This document shows positions 1-10,989 of a stretch of 64,000 bases of DNA, one piece after another (position 1 is the first letter of the stretch; every line of letters starts with the position of its first letter). The notes under the pieces were generated by a model. That model saw only the letters and a program-made list of their open reading frames with translations, was not told where the DNA came from and searched no databases. The stretch lies in assembly GCA_003344405.1 (NCBI GenBank), contig NOWV01000236.1, forward strand, positions 34,440-98,439, in the 5' to 3' direction. A program made the position numbers and the translations under genes. This stretch comes from Trichoplax sp. H2. Taxonomy: Eukaryota > Placozoa > Uniplacotomia > Trichoplacea.

Positions 1-2818
1 AAGAAATCGTACTGATGATAATGCTCCAATAAGAGCATTTATCCCATTAACTCAGTCTTTCTCTCTTATCAAGACAAGTATAACATACCGTGAACAGGCA
101 CTACTCATAAAAGAAACCGTACAAATACGATTAACTTACTCGAGGATGATCTCCAAATAAGTCTTTTATGACATTTACTGCCCTATCCGATTCTTCAAGA
201 AGATTTTGTAGCTAATTTAGAATATTAAACATTAGATATTACTCAGATACTGTCCATTTCTGATCTTATCGCCTACAATTGCTATACACAGAGTCAACGA
301 TAACCCAATCGGATCCTATTAACTGTTGATTTTATGACCCAAACCACCTTATCATTTCGATGTAAAATTTCTTTCATAACAACCGCTTTTTTTGTGTCTC
401 GTCCATCAGGAGTCAACTGACTAAGTCGTGAGGTATTAGATTCATCCATGAAAGCTGTGAAAATTCAAAATAACAATTACATGAATATCTAAGAATTACT
501 GTAAGCATGAATAGTGCTAGTACTCTCCTCTTTTACGAAATTACATAGTCATCGAATAATTATGGTTAATAATGTTAAATCTGTCTTATTGTTTCATTAT
601 ATTTATATGCTGACACTGTCTACTATCCAGTAGAATTAAGATAGATTGTAGTTTGTTATAATTCCTTACTATTTCTTTGGCTAGTGGACCAATTTGGTGA
701 TTGGTATAGCTGCCGCCTTTTTGCCTACAAAAATTGGAGAGCATACAGTATAAAGCTGCCAGAGTATAAAAATATCTGTTCCATTTTAAAAGATCCTAGC
801 GTTACTTAAGCTAATAGAGTTCTAGTAACTCCTTTACACAATACAGTATCACTGCGAATCCGGGAATGATGACTACCAGCACATGGATCCGATAGCGTAT
901 CTGCATCGTGAAATAATCACTTACACCAATGCAAATGCACACAAGTCAACAATAGTTTATAGTATCGTTCGTAGTCATACTTGGTATACTCCACACAAAT
1001 AACAACAATATTATAAAATAAGAGTAAGATATGTGTACGAATTCATATCGCGATTTCGTAAACGTATTGATAACAATTAATTGTCTTATGTAAGCACAGC
1101 ATTGGAGATTGCAGCCTGCATGATATTAAAATAAGAAGTATTTCTTACCAATTCTTCCTTGGAGAGTTTATATACGGACAAGTCGGAAACAGTACTCTAA
1201 ATTGTAAAATAGAAGGGTTCAAATCCATTAGCTAATTACAATAGGAGAAAAGCAACTATCTTGATAAAGTAGAGTAAATTAGTAAATCGGAAAGGAGGTA
1301 AGTTCCGGTGGCATTTGATTTTACATCATTTCAAAACTGATAGCTAACTCAAACTTGTTTTAACATAGGGGATTTTAAGATAGTTCCGATATTCAAATAG
1401 GCTGATAAATTAATCATGTTTGCACCTTGCATGAAGATTACAATCAGTACAACTTTTCAAGCTGTAATAAGCACTTTCATGGAATCTAGATGATGATTTA
1501 TTTTTCCATAATTAGCAATCTACACGTATACGTGTACTGCAGTACCTGCAGATCAAAGCAAAGCACGACTATCTCATTTCTAGCAAATAACTAAAATTGT
1601 GCGTACTACATGCAGTTATTCACGTAACAAACTAACGGCATAGTTCACCACGTCAAGCGTCTATTCTTTTGTAATAAATAAGCAATGGTAGCAAAATTAT
1701 TAAAGTAGATGTTACGGTGTAACTTTTACGTAGCTGTTGTAACATAGATTCCATAAGATAGTTTTGTAATATTACCTATAAACTGATAGTAATTCATGTT
1801 TATGTACAAATTGACTGACTTTTCATGAGTTTTCAATAAAGTTTGGGCTCAGTTATGTCTAAGAGAGACTAGTTGTATTTACTGTTGCTGACGATATGAG
1901 ATCGCCAGTATCTAGAGTCGTGTCGTAGACTAATGTCAGGGAGGACAAACCTGACAGTAGACTCATAGTGCGTAGTTTCTATGATAGTTATAAATATCGA
2001 TTTGTAATCGTAGGACCTAACGTTTTAGCCTAAATCATCGTATTAGTTGTGTCGATAAAGATATTGTACTGTTAAATTTACTACTGTAAGCAATTGCATG
2101 CATTGGTATAGATGCTCCATAATTGAGTAAGAAGTTAAAACTCCATTTAATATACTATCCATATTGAGCTATGCAATTAACATACGTCCCATTCTTTCCT
2201 CTTTTTTTTCTTTTTGGTAGCTACTGGTTCTTGATTCTTTTTGTCTTGAACAGGCTCATGCACGGCTACTCTCCGGGGTGGTCCTGCTATCATCACTGCT
2301 GCATAAAGATGATTTCCTTAATATGCAATGCGGTCTACGTCAGTGTGCGATGGGTTCCAAGTGATAAATGTAACCTTAATCCTGTTGAAAATTGCCAACA
2401 TTTTATGTATTTAGTCTTTGTTTCATGACTACCATTCTCCTTATTGCCCGAATATCTACGCAAATTTATTTTAGCCAGGACTATACTATTTAATTGTTTT
2501 ATTTCAGCATCTCATTCCGCTAGTGACTGCCTCAGTTCTACTGAATCTTTCATTATTATAATGCAAAACACCGACATGAGTCAGTGATTTTCAACATTGA
2601 AGTTGCCAACTGAAAGCTCGCATACAGTTTGGAAACTTACCGTTCAAAAACTGAATCAAATTCAGGACTAATTCAACATTGAATTCAGTTATTAACCATT
2701 CCAGACTCTCTTTCTGCTCTACTTGCTAGTTGTCATGGAGCCTTGCACCACTAATTTTACGATTCAGTTCCTCTCCAGGTTAGACAACTTGGATTTCCCG
2801 CGTTTTTGAGTCATCTAC

Positions 2819-2958
2819 TATACAGTACAGTGTACAGTGTACAGTAGAGTACAAATACAGTACATTTCGTACTATGTACTGTAGTTTGGTACACAATTAC
2901 TTTATAGTACAATACTGTCTATCGAATGTCAGGCAACCTCTTCTTATAGTACTGTACA
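2819..2958. repeat. GTACA pentamer array, cluster A
   Basis: This is a run of GTACA pentamers and their reverse complement TGTAC, broken by short spacers. It is the same repeat family as the clusters at 8.6-9.9, 19.3-19.9, 24.0-24.1 and 31.9-32.9 kb. It lies directly beside the foldback element that follows. Confidence 0.85.
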
Positions 2959-2981
2959 GTACTGTTACACTATACTGTATT

Positions 2982-3074
2982 CCAATTTTTTTTTTTCCTA
3001 TCTCTACATATGTTAACTATGGCAACGGATGTACGTTGCCATAGTGAATATATGTAGAGATAGAAAAAAATTTG
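2982..3074. repeat. Compact foldback (hairpin) element
   Basis: The arm at 2999-3027 pairs with the arm at 3034-3062. This gives 29 positions with only three mismatches around a 6-base loop (3028-3033). The pairing extends outwards through a T-run on the left and an A-run on the right, so about 90 bp can fold on itself. It could be a miniature inverted-repeat transposon or a transcribed hairpin. No target-site duplication is obvious because the flanks are low-complexity T and A runs. Confidence 0.85.
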
Positions 3075-4098
3075 GATATCTCGATGGTCATGAATGCCTG
3101 CAAACATGACATAGGTACGGGATTGTCACTTACTCGATGTGGAATTATCATTGATGAGTTTTAAAGAGGTACATGCGTAGACACGTATTCTTCTCATATA
3201 TCTTAAAATCTTTCGCTTACTATAAAATGATACCATTGGCTAACTGATACGACTGCTAATACGGTACATGTACGGGTGATGATTGTTCCCATCGATGAAC
3301 TCAAGTATCTTGTTGGATCATAGAATTGATAATCGTGTAAGTGCCAATAGTATACTCTAAAACGATAGTCTTGACTCTTTTAATCAACAACAACAGATAA
3401 TAAATTCAATAGTAAAAGTTGACCTGTACATTATCTCAATAACGGTAATAGCTTAATCGATACAACTACGCGTATACTCGTATAGCAGCCGTTCTACTGG
3501 AAAACTTACATCAACAGCGTGTATGATAAGGAACTACTAAACATGGACCAGTTTTCTTGCATACATTAATATACTGTATTAGAGATATGACTCACTATTT
3601 ATGATGATTGAATTAGCAAACTGAAGACATGTCGGTTCAACTTTCAATCAAAATAATAAAATATACAATTGAAATAGTTGGCTACAAATATATTTGCTTC
3701 GCTATAAATGGTTCTAAATTTATTATGTACCGATATTATGATCATAACCTAAAATAAGATTAGCGTGCTACTAAAATTGCTTGATCCCTCTCTCACTGTA
3801 CTTCACGTACTGTACTTGTACTTTTAACTTACATTGTTACTGTCACTTTCATACTCAGCATATTTATAAAGCTAACATTCTGCAATGAGTCTATACTATT
3901 GCTTACTATATCTGCATACTGAGAATGCATAAATAAGCAATACAAGGTAATCTTTTTAGCAACTATAAGTATAGCATAATAGCATTTCAAATTTACAGTA
4001 ATCAATCTAAAGTTGAAATACTCTAATACGGCGCTAACCCTATTAATAGTTTAAAAGTTATTGTAGAATTATCGCAAATAGAAACATACTATACTTTT

Positions 4099-4137
4099 AT
4101 TACTGTATCATATTACTGTATCATATTACTGTATCAT
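4099..4137. repeat. 13-bp tandem repeat, three copies
   Basis: The unit ATTACTGTATCAT occurs three times head to tail without a mismatch. Confidence 0.9.
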
Positions 4138-4636
4138 GTAGATCCTTTGAACATTTTAAATAATAGTAATAGCTGGTTTTACGATAATGAAATCGGATGT
4201 TAATTAATTTTGACACATTGTGATAATTAATATATCGAAAGGTTTAGTCAATAGATAGGTAATATTGTCGACATTTTCTTCATGTTATTACTTTTATGTA
4301 TCAACTCATAATGCATTTGTAATTACAGTATTTTGTTTTATTTGCCTATCAGCTATACTTTGCAGTATCGTTCTGGATTGCTTTAGCTGCCATTAAGACT
4401 TAACGAATCTATTACCTAGTTCAGAATTATTGTACTGGTTACTTTAGTAGTATGACTAACTTATACAACATCCTTAAGGAGATAGACATTCTACAGACTG
4501 CTTACCTATATTTAACCTTTCATATTTAACTTCTTACTATACAGCAGCTATAGACTACGGTGGTATTGAACCAGAACCTGCGACCTTGATAGGATACGAA
4601 ATTATTTTATCATCTAAGGAATGAACTGAAATCGGC

Positions 4637-6795
4637 ATGCACTCCCGTGCGTATTTACTATTAGATCGAGAGTACATGCTGTTGCAAAGGCGTCCGATTT
4701 GGGTAATACTACAAATTCATACTTCAATAAATATATAAGTCTACCTTCGTCATGTATTGATAAATATATCGTTGACTTACAAAGTTTATGCTTTCTCTAA
4801 TAAGGGTATTTCGGCCGCTCCCTTGAACACCAATGACATGTTTTTGTGGTCAGCAATCGTTCGTGGCTTAAACGATACTATTTGGGAAGGTAAAATACCA
4901 TATTCCATAGTATAGATGAAATTAACGGTATACAGTTTTAAGGTAGTCAAACTTACACTAATGCTTCTGCTGTAAATATTTCGAAGTAATAAATTATGTT
5001 ACCACTTTTTAACATTCTTCTTAAAATACATGACGTTTTTGTTATTCAATAATAAATCTATTTAAAACAGCGATTGACTATACTTCTTGCCCACTTTAAA
5101 CATGACATCAGGAGGCATATTCCGTGTACTATTATATTTTAGCGAAAATTACAATGTAAAGCCTCCGAGACTGTTGTTTCATACCATTCCATTTCATCCA
5201 AATGGTAATGTAATATCCAAAATTTAAAGTTTAATACGATGTCATCAAGATTAAGAGAATAAAACCAAAGACATTTAATTAAAATGATGCAAACTGTAAT
5301 TTTCGCCTTTATTCCTTCTAATATATTCGTAGTGGATATGCAAACCGGGCGACCATGTATCGATTTTCTTGACGATGAATCCCTTTGGAGCGATAAATAC
5401 GATATTAAATATATTCTTCAAACCCTTCAGGTATCGGCATCGAATTCAGCTCAATGCTACCCTATTACTGCTGATTTTATTTTAATTTAAGCGGCTAAGT
5501 AGAGGAATAAATATTTAAAAATTCTGTAATGATTATTATAAATAGATTATAATCTAGACTATTTATTGTAATGCCATAAAATTGTCTAATTAATTTACAA
5601 CAATTTTATAGCATCGTATTGAGCATTAAATGAAATGATATCTTACTGTCATTGTAGACTATGCTGTCAAATCCAGTGTTAGATAATGCAGTTAATATTG
5701 AAGCCTGCAGAGCTATTGAATCTTCACAGGATGTTTATGAAGCTATGGTTAAGGATTGCGTCGAAGCAAGTAAAAGAGTTGCAGGTTTGATTAGCGTATT
5801 TAGAATTTGCAATTTTTCGACATGAAAGTACCCTTATAATATCATTTACCTGCGTTCATATCGCTATCAACATAATCTATATTTCTATGATTTTAAAATT
5901 TTAACACGAATTTGTTTTAAGATGGGCTGACCCCTTTCCCAGAGCCAGACCATGATGAAGAACGTAGGATTGATGATACACGATTCAATATGCCCTTAAA
6001 CTTGATATCAAATAGTCATGTATCATACGAACAATATTATAATACATGGATGTATCTAGGGACCGCAAGTTCTAAGCCAGATTATAGTGGTAATAATGTT
6101 ATCTATTAGTTATCATTACATATTATTGTTCTTCTATAGATGCAATTTATCTTAATAATTGAGCGTTTTAGTTCATACTGTTTTCTTTCAGATAGGTGTA
6201 ATGTCATTTCTTGGCAATATTGTCCATGCTGATAACTTTTTAATTTTTATTAAGATGCTGAATTCTTAGTTAATAAATATTACACAAACATGGATTTAAA
6301 TTCAGCGAAAGCAAATGAGGCTACGACTAAAAGTTCAAGGTATTACAAAGACATTATCATAGATCTGAGCACTGACCAGTAGCATTTTCGTAAGCCATTC
6401 CCTTACGAAAAATTTTTGCTTTCTAATTTTTCTATTTAAATAATTAAATTATAGCTTATTTCACGGTCAATTCAAACATAAATCGCAACAAAAGTCCTTA
6501 AAAGAGTTAAAGGCGACCAAAATAGAACTAGCCAAGAAATTAGGTTTATCAAATATAAAAGAAAATGCAGCAGAAACTGAAGGTTATTTTTATAGCTTAT
6601 TGAAATCTTTACTGTGTTCTTCTATTATGGGCAATCTAACTCGGATTTTCAAATGTAGAGTTTTTGATGGAAAGTGAGATGCTACCTAATCCTGCAAAAA
6701 CTAATTATGATAGCCAAGACCAAGATTGGGAAAAAGAAGTTGATTCTTTGGTTCAATGGACTAACAATCTAGGAGATGTTGATAGTATCTATTGA
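4637..6795 (+). CDS. UBE2U: Ubiquitin-conjugating enzyme E2 U
   Basis: Nine exons were rebuilt with consistent phase: 4637-4702, 4805-4889, 5112-5204, 5333-5430, 5658-5784, 5922-6089, 6255-6339, 6455-6582 and 6659-6795. The product is about 328 residues. It begins MHSRAYLLLDRE, like vertebrate UBE2U. The E2 fold is complete: the HPN motif (PFHPNVD) is followed by the active-site cysteine in GRPCIDFL (about residue 90) and then MLSNPVLDNAVN. The C-terminal extension typical of UBE2U is also present, with YEQYYNTW and the terminal block EVDSLVQWTNNL. E2 enzymes carry ubiquitin as a thioester and pass it to substrates with an E3. The physiological role of UBE2U itself is poorly known. It lies tail to tail with ANAPC16. 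The least certain junction is exon 1 to exon 2. Confidence 0.9.
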
Positions 6796-8120
6796 GTTTT
6801 TATTTTATTATACTAATTGAGGGCAACAAATCTTGCGTAATATCATGTTTCTATAATTTGTAAATTGTACAGTACTCGTATAAGAATATCAACTATGAAA
6901 TCAATGTGATATACAATTATATGGAAATGTACAGCACTTTTATATATATAATTAAAATTGATCATAACCAAGTTACATTTCAGATCGGTACATTTTATGT
7001 ATGTATGCCAAGAAATAGCTCATGAAGATTTTATAAACAATTTCTTTGTATCTAAACTTTAAGTTAAAAAAATGTCGATTGGATTTATATAAGAAAGTAA
7101 ATTAAAATGTTAGCGAATTACGACATCATTTAGGATAAAAATTCAATTATTTGTGTACTCAGTTATTTGCAATGTTCTAGTTGCTATCGATGATAAATAC
7201 AAATGACTATTGAAAATGATCTAAAAATTTTTCTGTATAACACTACTTCTATTTGATATACAGAATGAGGTTGGCTAAAGTAGCTGTTGCGCTATATATC
7301 ATTGAAGCGACAGCTCTATACTCTTTTAATACTATATTGTGATAGGGTATCAACAGTAGTGAAATGAAGTGCTTGGATCATAATTATCCGAATGATGAAG
7401 AGTACTTGAAGAAATTTTCTATAATCCTTTTTTATTTTATACCATACAGAATACATATACGCATAAATTGGTGTTGGAATGAGAGCTGTCATGGGTTTCT
7501 TCTAAGGGTACAAAATTGAATCCAGTATTTATGATACAAGATACTTGCTATACAGTACATTTGCATATGAATTTTATTGTGAGTAAGAGTAATAGAAGAG
7601 ATTTTAGGATCAATTGTGTAATTAAATTGATACAAATTTTATACACTAGACAACTTTACCAATTAGCTTATTCTATCAGTTAGACAGAATATATTCATTG
7701 AAAGCACTATCGAGTGCGTAGTCCTATTTCTTGGTCATAAAGTAAAAATTACATAACAAATTATTTATAGGACAAAAGATTTCGAAATTTGAATTAGAAA
7801 ACAGTCTTCAATTTCTTCCATTAGTTACTAGTAAGAGCCAGAATTGTACAATTACAAATTCACATCAGTTTATTGTTTTAAACTGTTTATCTGTGTATTA
7901 ATCATGACATCGAGCGCATTTATTCATTTACAGTATAATCTACAATTGATTTCATGCAGTGCAATTGGCATAGTCTGATTTCAAGCACAGTACGAGATGC
8001 ACTAGGACCATTTCATTTTAGCTTAGCAAGAAATAGCTATGATACAGATTAGTATAGTTATGTGATTGTCATAGATAAAGTTTACTCCAAGGTAGGATTG
8101 CCAAAGAGTGATGATCATTA
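6796..8120. other. Intergenic stretch between UBE2U and ANAPC16
   Basis: This is AT-rich DNA between two convergent genes. It should contain both 3' ends. I see no exon or repeat worth naming. Confidence 0.6.
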
Positions 8121-8366
8121 TTAAATAATTTCATTAATGGGCCTATATTTCCATTCATCTTTCGTTAACTGTTGGCAAACATTTTTAATACCAGCCATAA
8201 CTTCTGTCAGCGATTCCTTGTTGTATTGTTCTTTGAAATTGTCAACTTCCATATCAACCCTCATAAAGATACCAATAGAATCCGCTTGATCATCAACACT
8301 GTGACTGTTACAGGTATCTTTGGAGCTAGCTCGGCGTTTTCGACTGCTTTCAACTGACGCTGACAT
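8121..8366 (-). CDS. ANAPC16: Anaphase-promoting complex subunit 16-like protein
   Basis: A single coding exon encodes 81 residues. The C-terminal part reads as a helix ending in LTKDEWKYRPINEII. This matches the conserved end of ANAPC16, where an acidic-Trp-aromatic-basic-Pro-Ile block (DEWRFKPIEQLL type) follows a helix. The N-terminal 40 residues are low in complexity and rich in Ser and Lys, as is normal for this small subunit. ANAPC16 is a structural component of the APC/C ubiquitin ligase, near the TPR subunits. The start is ATG at 8366. A good acceptor (CTGTTTCAG in the sense strand) lies about 10 nt before it, so a 5' UTR intron is likely. The human protein is about 110 residues, so this one is shorter. 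The identification rests on a short motif. Confidence 0.65.
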   Translation of the reverse strand: MSASVESSRKRRASSKDTCNSHSVDDQADSIGIFMRVDMEVDNFKEQYNKESLTEVMAGIKNVCQQLTKDEWKYRPINEII

Positions 8367-8591
8367 TTTCCTTTTCTGAAACAGATTGAAGAGAGTCTTT
8401 GGAAATACGCGTCGATTATGATAATAATAGTAATAATTAATTATTATTATACTGTGGTGTAATAATTGTCGACACTTTACGTTGTACTCAGTACAGTAGA
8501 AATTTGAATTTAACGGTGCGCCCTGGCAGACAGACTGAACTCACTGAAGCAGTGAGGTCAGAGAAGAGACGGGGAGAGGAAACGAACCAAC
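8367..8591. promoter_or_regulatory. Presumed 5' region of ANAPC16
   Basis: This short non-repetitive stretch lies between the ANAPC16 start and the repeat block. It includes the end of a probable 5' UTR intron and a less AT-rich segment (8515-8590). No specific promoter motif was recognised. Confidence 0.3.
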
Positions 8592-8830
8592 GGTACAGTA
8601 CAGTACTGTACAGTACACTACACTCAGGTCTACAGTACACTACTGTACAGTACGAACAATGTGGAGGCTGTTGACGTTACAGTACAGTATTTATCACTGT
8701 ATCCTTTGGTTTAGTTTTGACTGTTTTAAAGCCAACAGTACAGTACAGTACGCTACACTACAGTACGAACAATGTGGAGGCTGGTGACGTTACAGTACTG
8801 TACTGTACAGTGCAGTACTGTATTTATCTA
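8592..8830. repeat. GTACA pentamer array, cluster B (first part)
   Basis: GTACA and TGTAC pentamers are interleaved with two copies of a longer cassette containing GAACAATGTGGAGGCTG. The second copy starts near 8766 and a third lies near 9616. The segment starting at 8686 (TATTTATCACTGTATCC...) recurs at 9476 and in shorter form at 9662. The block thus combines pentamer arrays with dispersed direct repeats. Confidence 0.85.
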
Positions 8831-8867
8831 CGCCATTCTACTGTACGGTGGCTCAATGTGAGCCTCC

Positions 8868-9475
8868 GTACTGTACGCATGCGTAGCTTGTTACTGTGCT
8901 CCGTATGACATCTTGCATTCTTGCGTATTCCCTTCCATGCTTAGCTTATTACTGTGCTCCGTATGACATCTTTGCGTATTCCATTGTTTGCTAACAGGGA
9001 CGTGAGCGTGAAGGACTGTACGCATGCGTACCTTGTTACTGTGCTCCGTATGACATCTTGCGTATTCCCCTTCCTTGTTTGACAGAGGCCTGAGCATAAA
9101 AGTACTGTACGCATGCGTACCTCCTTACTGCGCTCCGTATGACATCTTGCATTTTCCCTTCCTTATTTGACAGGGACCTGAGCGTAAAAGTACTGTACGC
9201 ATGCGTACCTTGTTACTGTGTTCCGTATGACATCTTGCGTATTCCCTCCCTTAGAAGGACCAGAGCGTAAAAGTACTGTACGCACGCGTACAGTGTTACT
9301 GTGGTCCGTATGACATCTTGCGTATTCACTTCCTTGTTTAACCAGGGACCTAAGCGTAAAGGTACTGTCCGCATGCGTAGCTTGTTACTGTGCTCCGTAT
9401 GACATCTTGCGTATCCCTTCCTTGTTTGATAAGGACCTGAGCGTAAAAGTACTGTACGCATCTTGTGAGCCACCG
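8868..9475. repeat. ~88-bp tandem repeat with a CGCATGCG palindrome
   Basis: About six and a half units follow each other. Each contains CTCCGTATGACATCTTGC and a palindrome TACGCATGCGTA. Perfect palindromes start at 8874, 9019, 9108 and 9196. One-base variants lie at about 9279 and 9368, and a truncated unit begins at about 9455. Spacing is 145, 89, 88, 83 and 89 bp; the first gap contains an extra partial unit. Reading frames crossing this block (for example minus 9213-9605) are artefacts of the repeat. Confidence 0.9.
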
Positions 9476-9565
9476 TATTTATCACTGTATCCTTTGGTTT
9501 AGTTTTGACTGTTTTAAAGCCAACTGTCATTGGAATGCCTTTAAAAGAAGCCATGTTTACGAACC

Positions 9566-9975
9566 AACAGTACTGTACAGTACAGTACAGTGCACTACTG
9601 TACACTACAGTACGAACAATGTGGAGGCTGGTGACGTTATAGTACAGTACTGTACAGTACAGTATTTATCACTGTATCCTTTGGTTTGAAATACTGTACT
9701 GTACTGTACTGTACAGCACAATAAGTGCTGTACAGTGTTGCTATTAATGAAAGCTTTCTGCAAGTTCCATACTGTAGCTGTAATGTAATACAGTGATACA
9801 GTAGTGTTACTGTCCATTGTCTAATCTTTTCCCTATGGTATTACTGTGCTTTGTACTGTACAGTCATTTTACTGTACACTGTACTGTACACTGTACACTG
9901 TACAGTACAGTACAGTATAGCACGCACGGTATCCGTTTTGCATTACGGTATACGCAAGTACAGTATCGTACTGTA
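9566..9975. repeat. GTACA pentamer array, cluster B (second part)
   Basis: Three dense runs (9570-9610, 9640-9720 and 9850-9970) of GTACA and TGTAC pentamers occur in both orientations. Switches of orientation create perfect GTACAGTACTGTAC-type palindromes. The apparent proteins predicted here are rich in Tyr, Cys, Thr and Val. This composition is dictated by the repeat rather than by coding. Confidence 0.85.
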
Positions 9976-10989
9976 TGCCCGTGGCCGTGTGCCGTTTCAC
10001 GTGATACTACCGTAACTACTACGCCTGGTATCAAAAATCCAGACAGCGCAGTGTCAACAGGCGGCTACAAATCCGTCTAATAGGTTACGAAATAGCTAGC
10101 TCTGCCATATCAAAATTGCTGTATCCAATCTAATTTATAGCAAGAGAAACTTATCGACGACACCACCATGACCTTAGGTAATAACACATTATCTGCTAAT
10201 ATTCTAATAATGTTGTGCTATTCGAATAATTTGAAAGTGATTAGCTTTCAACTGCTGAAATCAATCAATTACAAGCCAAACGAACAATTTCTGCATGAAT
10301 AACATACGCATACATTAAATAATTGGTAATTTGAAAATGAATCATTAGGCACAGGAGGTTAACACGGCTTATCCCTTGCTTTATGACGTCGCGTCTTACT
10401 GGCTAGTAGTTAGTTTATGCAAACTGTGTATCATCTCTGCATGTACTGTACATTATTAGAGATTACTTTGCTAGCCTTCCATGTCGATCAATGTAAAAAA
10501 AACGCTGTAACCTACAAGTATCAAAGTAGTTTACTCTGCGCATATGCGTCATCAATGCATGAAGTTCCTGTGCTACTAAATTTGTGTAATACTCGTATAT
10601 ATGTATATATATGTTATACACTAACACTATTCCTGCTATTTTGCTGTAGCATACTCTAGATTTTTCAGCTAAATAAAAACAATGATACAACTTAAGATAG
10701 AAGATGGCAAGATATCCTTCATTTCCGGTGTCAAATGTAGTACTGTATGAGTCATTGATTTATACTGTACAAATCCACCTACTGTACTGTTAGAACCATG
10801 TACCCACCTCAACATCCATCTGATGTTCGTTGTAGCTTGAGGTGTTAAAGTAAAACCTCCTCAGTGTTCTTCCCAATCTCTTCTTCCATTACTTTTACGT
10901 GATTGTAATTCTGTCATTTTGTTTGTTGATAATCTCTAAGCTATTAACTATAATTATTGTATCAATCTTACATTGATTGAACCTATTAG
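9976..10989. other. Upstream region of DHCR24
   Basis: No coding exon was established. The first exon of DHCR24, carrying its start codon, should lie here. One candidate begins at the ATG at 10681 and would need a weak donor at about 10729, so I do not call it. Two open frames at 10417-10690, one on each strand, overlap each other and look like chance. Confidence 0.45.

Larger units (their letters stand above)
1..4636. other. Gene-free stretch before UBE2U
   Basis: I find no exon chain here with acceptable splice sites and protein similarity. An 85-codon open frame at 2171-2428 has no recognisable composition or splice context and is probably chance. The stretch does hold a GTACA-type array (2819-2958), a strong foldback (2982-3074) and a 13-bp tandem triplet (4099-4137), which are listed separately. 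The rest is plain AT-rich DNA. It may include the promoter of the gene that starts at 4637. Confidence 0.6.

Noticed and set aside
2171-2428. 85-codon hydrophobic frame
   Set aside because: No family, no splice context and no neighbouring exon; AT-rich and T-rich DNA easily yields such frames.
4555-4605. Stretch resembling the 3' half of a reversed tRNA (GAACCAGAACCTGCGACC)
   Set aside because: No matching acceptor, D or anticodon stems could be built around it.
9213-9605. 130-codon open frame on the minus strand
   Set aside because: It is made of the 88-bp repeat and GTACA pentamers; the peptide repeats with the DNA unit (CHTEHSNKLRMRT type) and has no other support.
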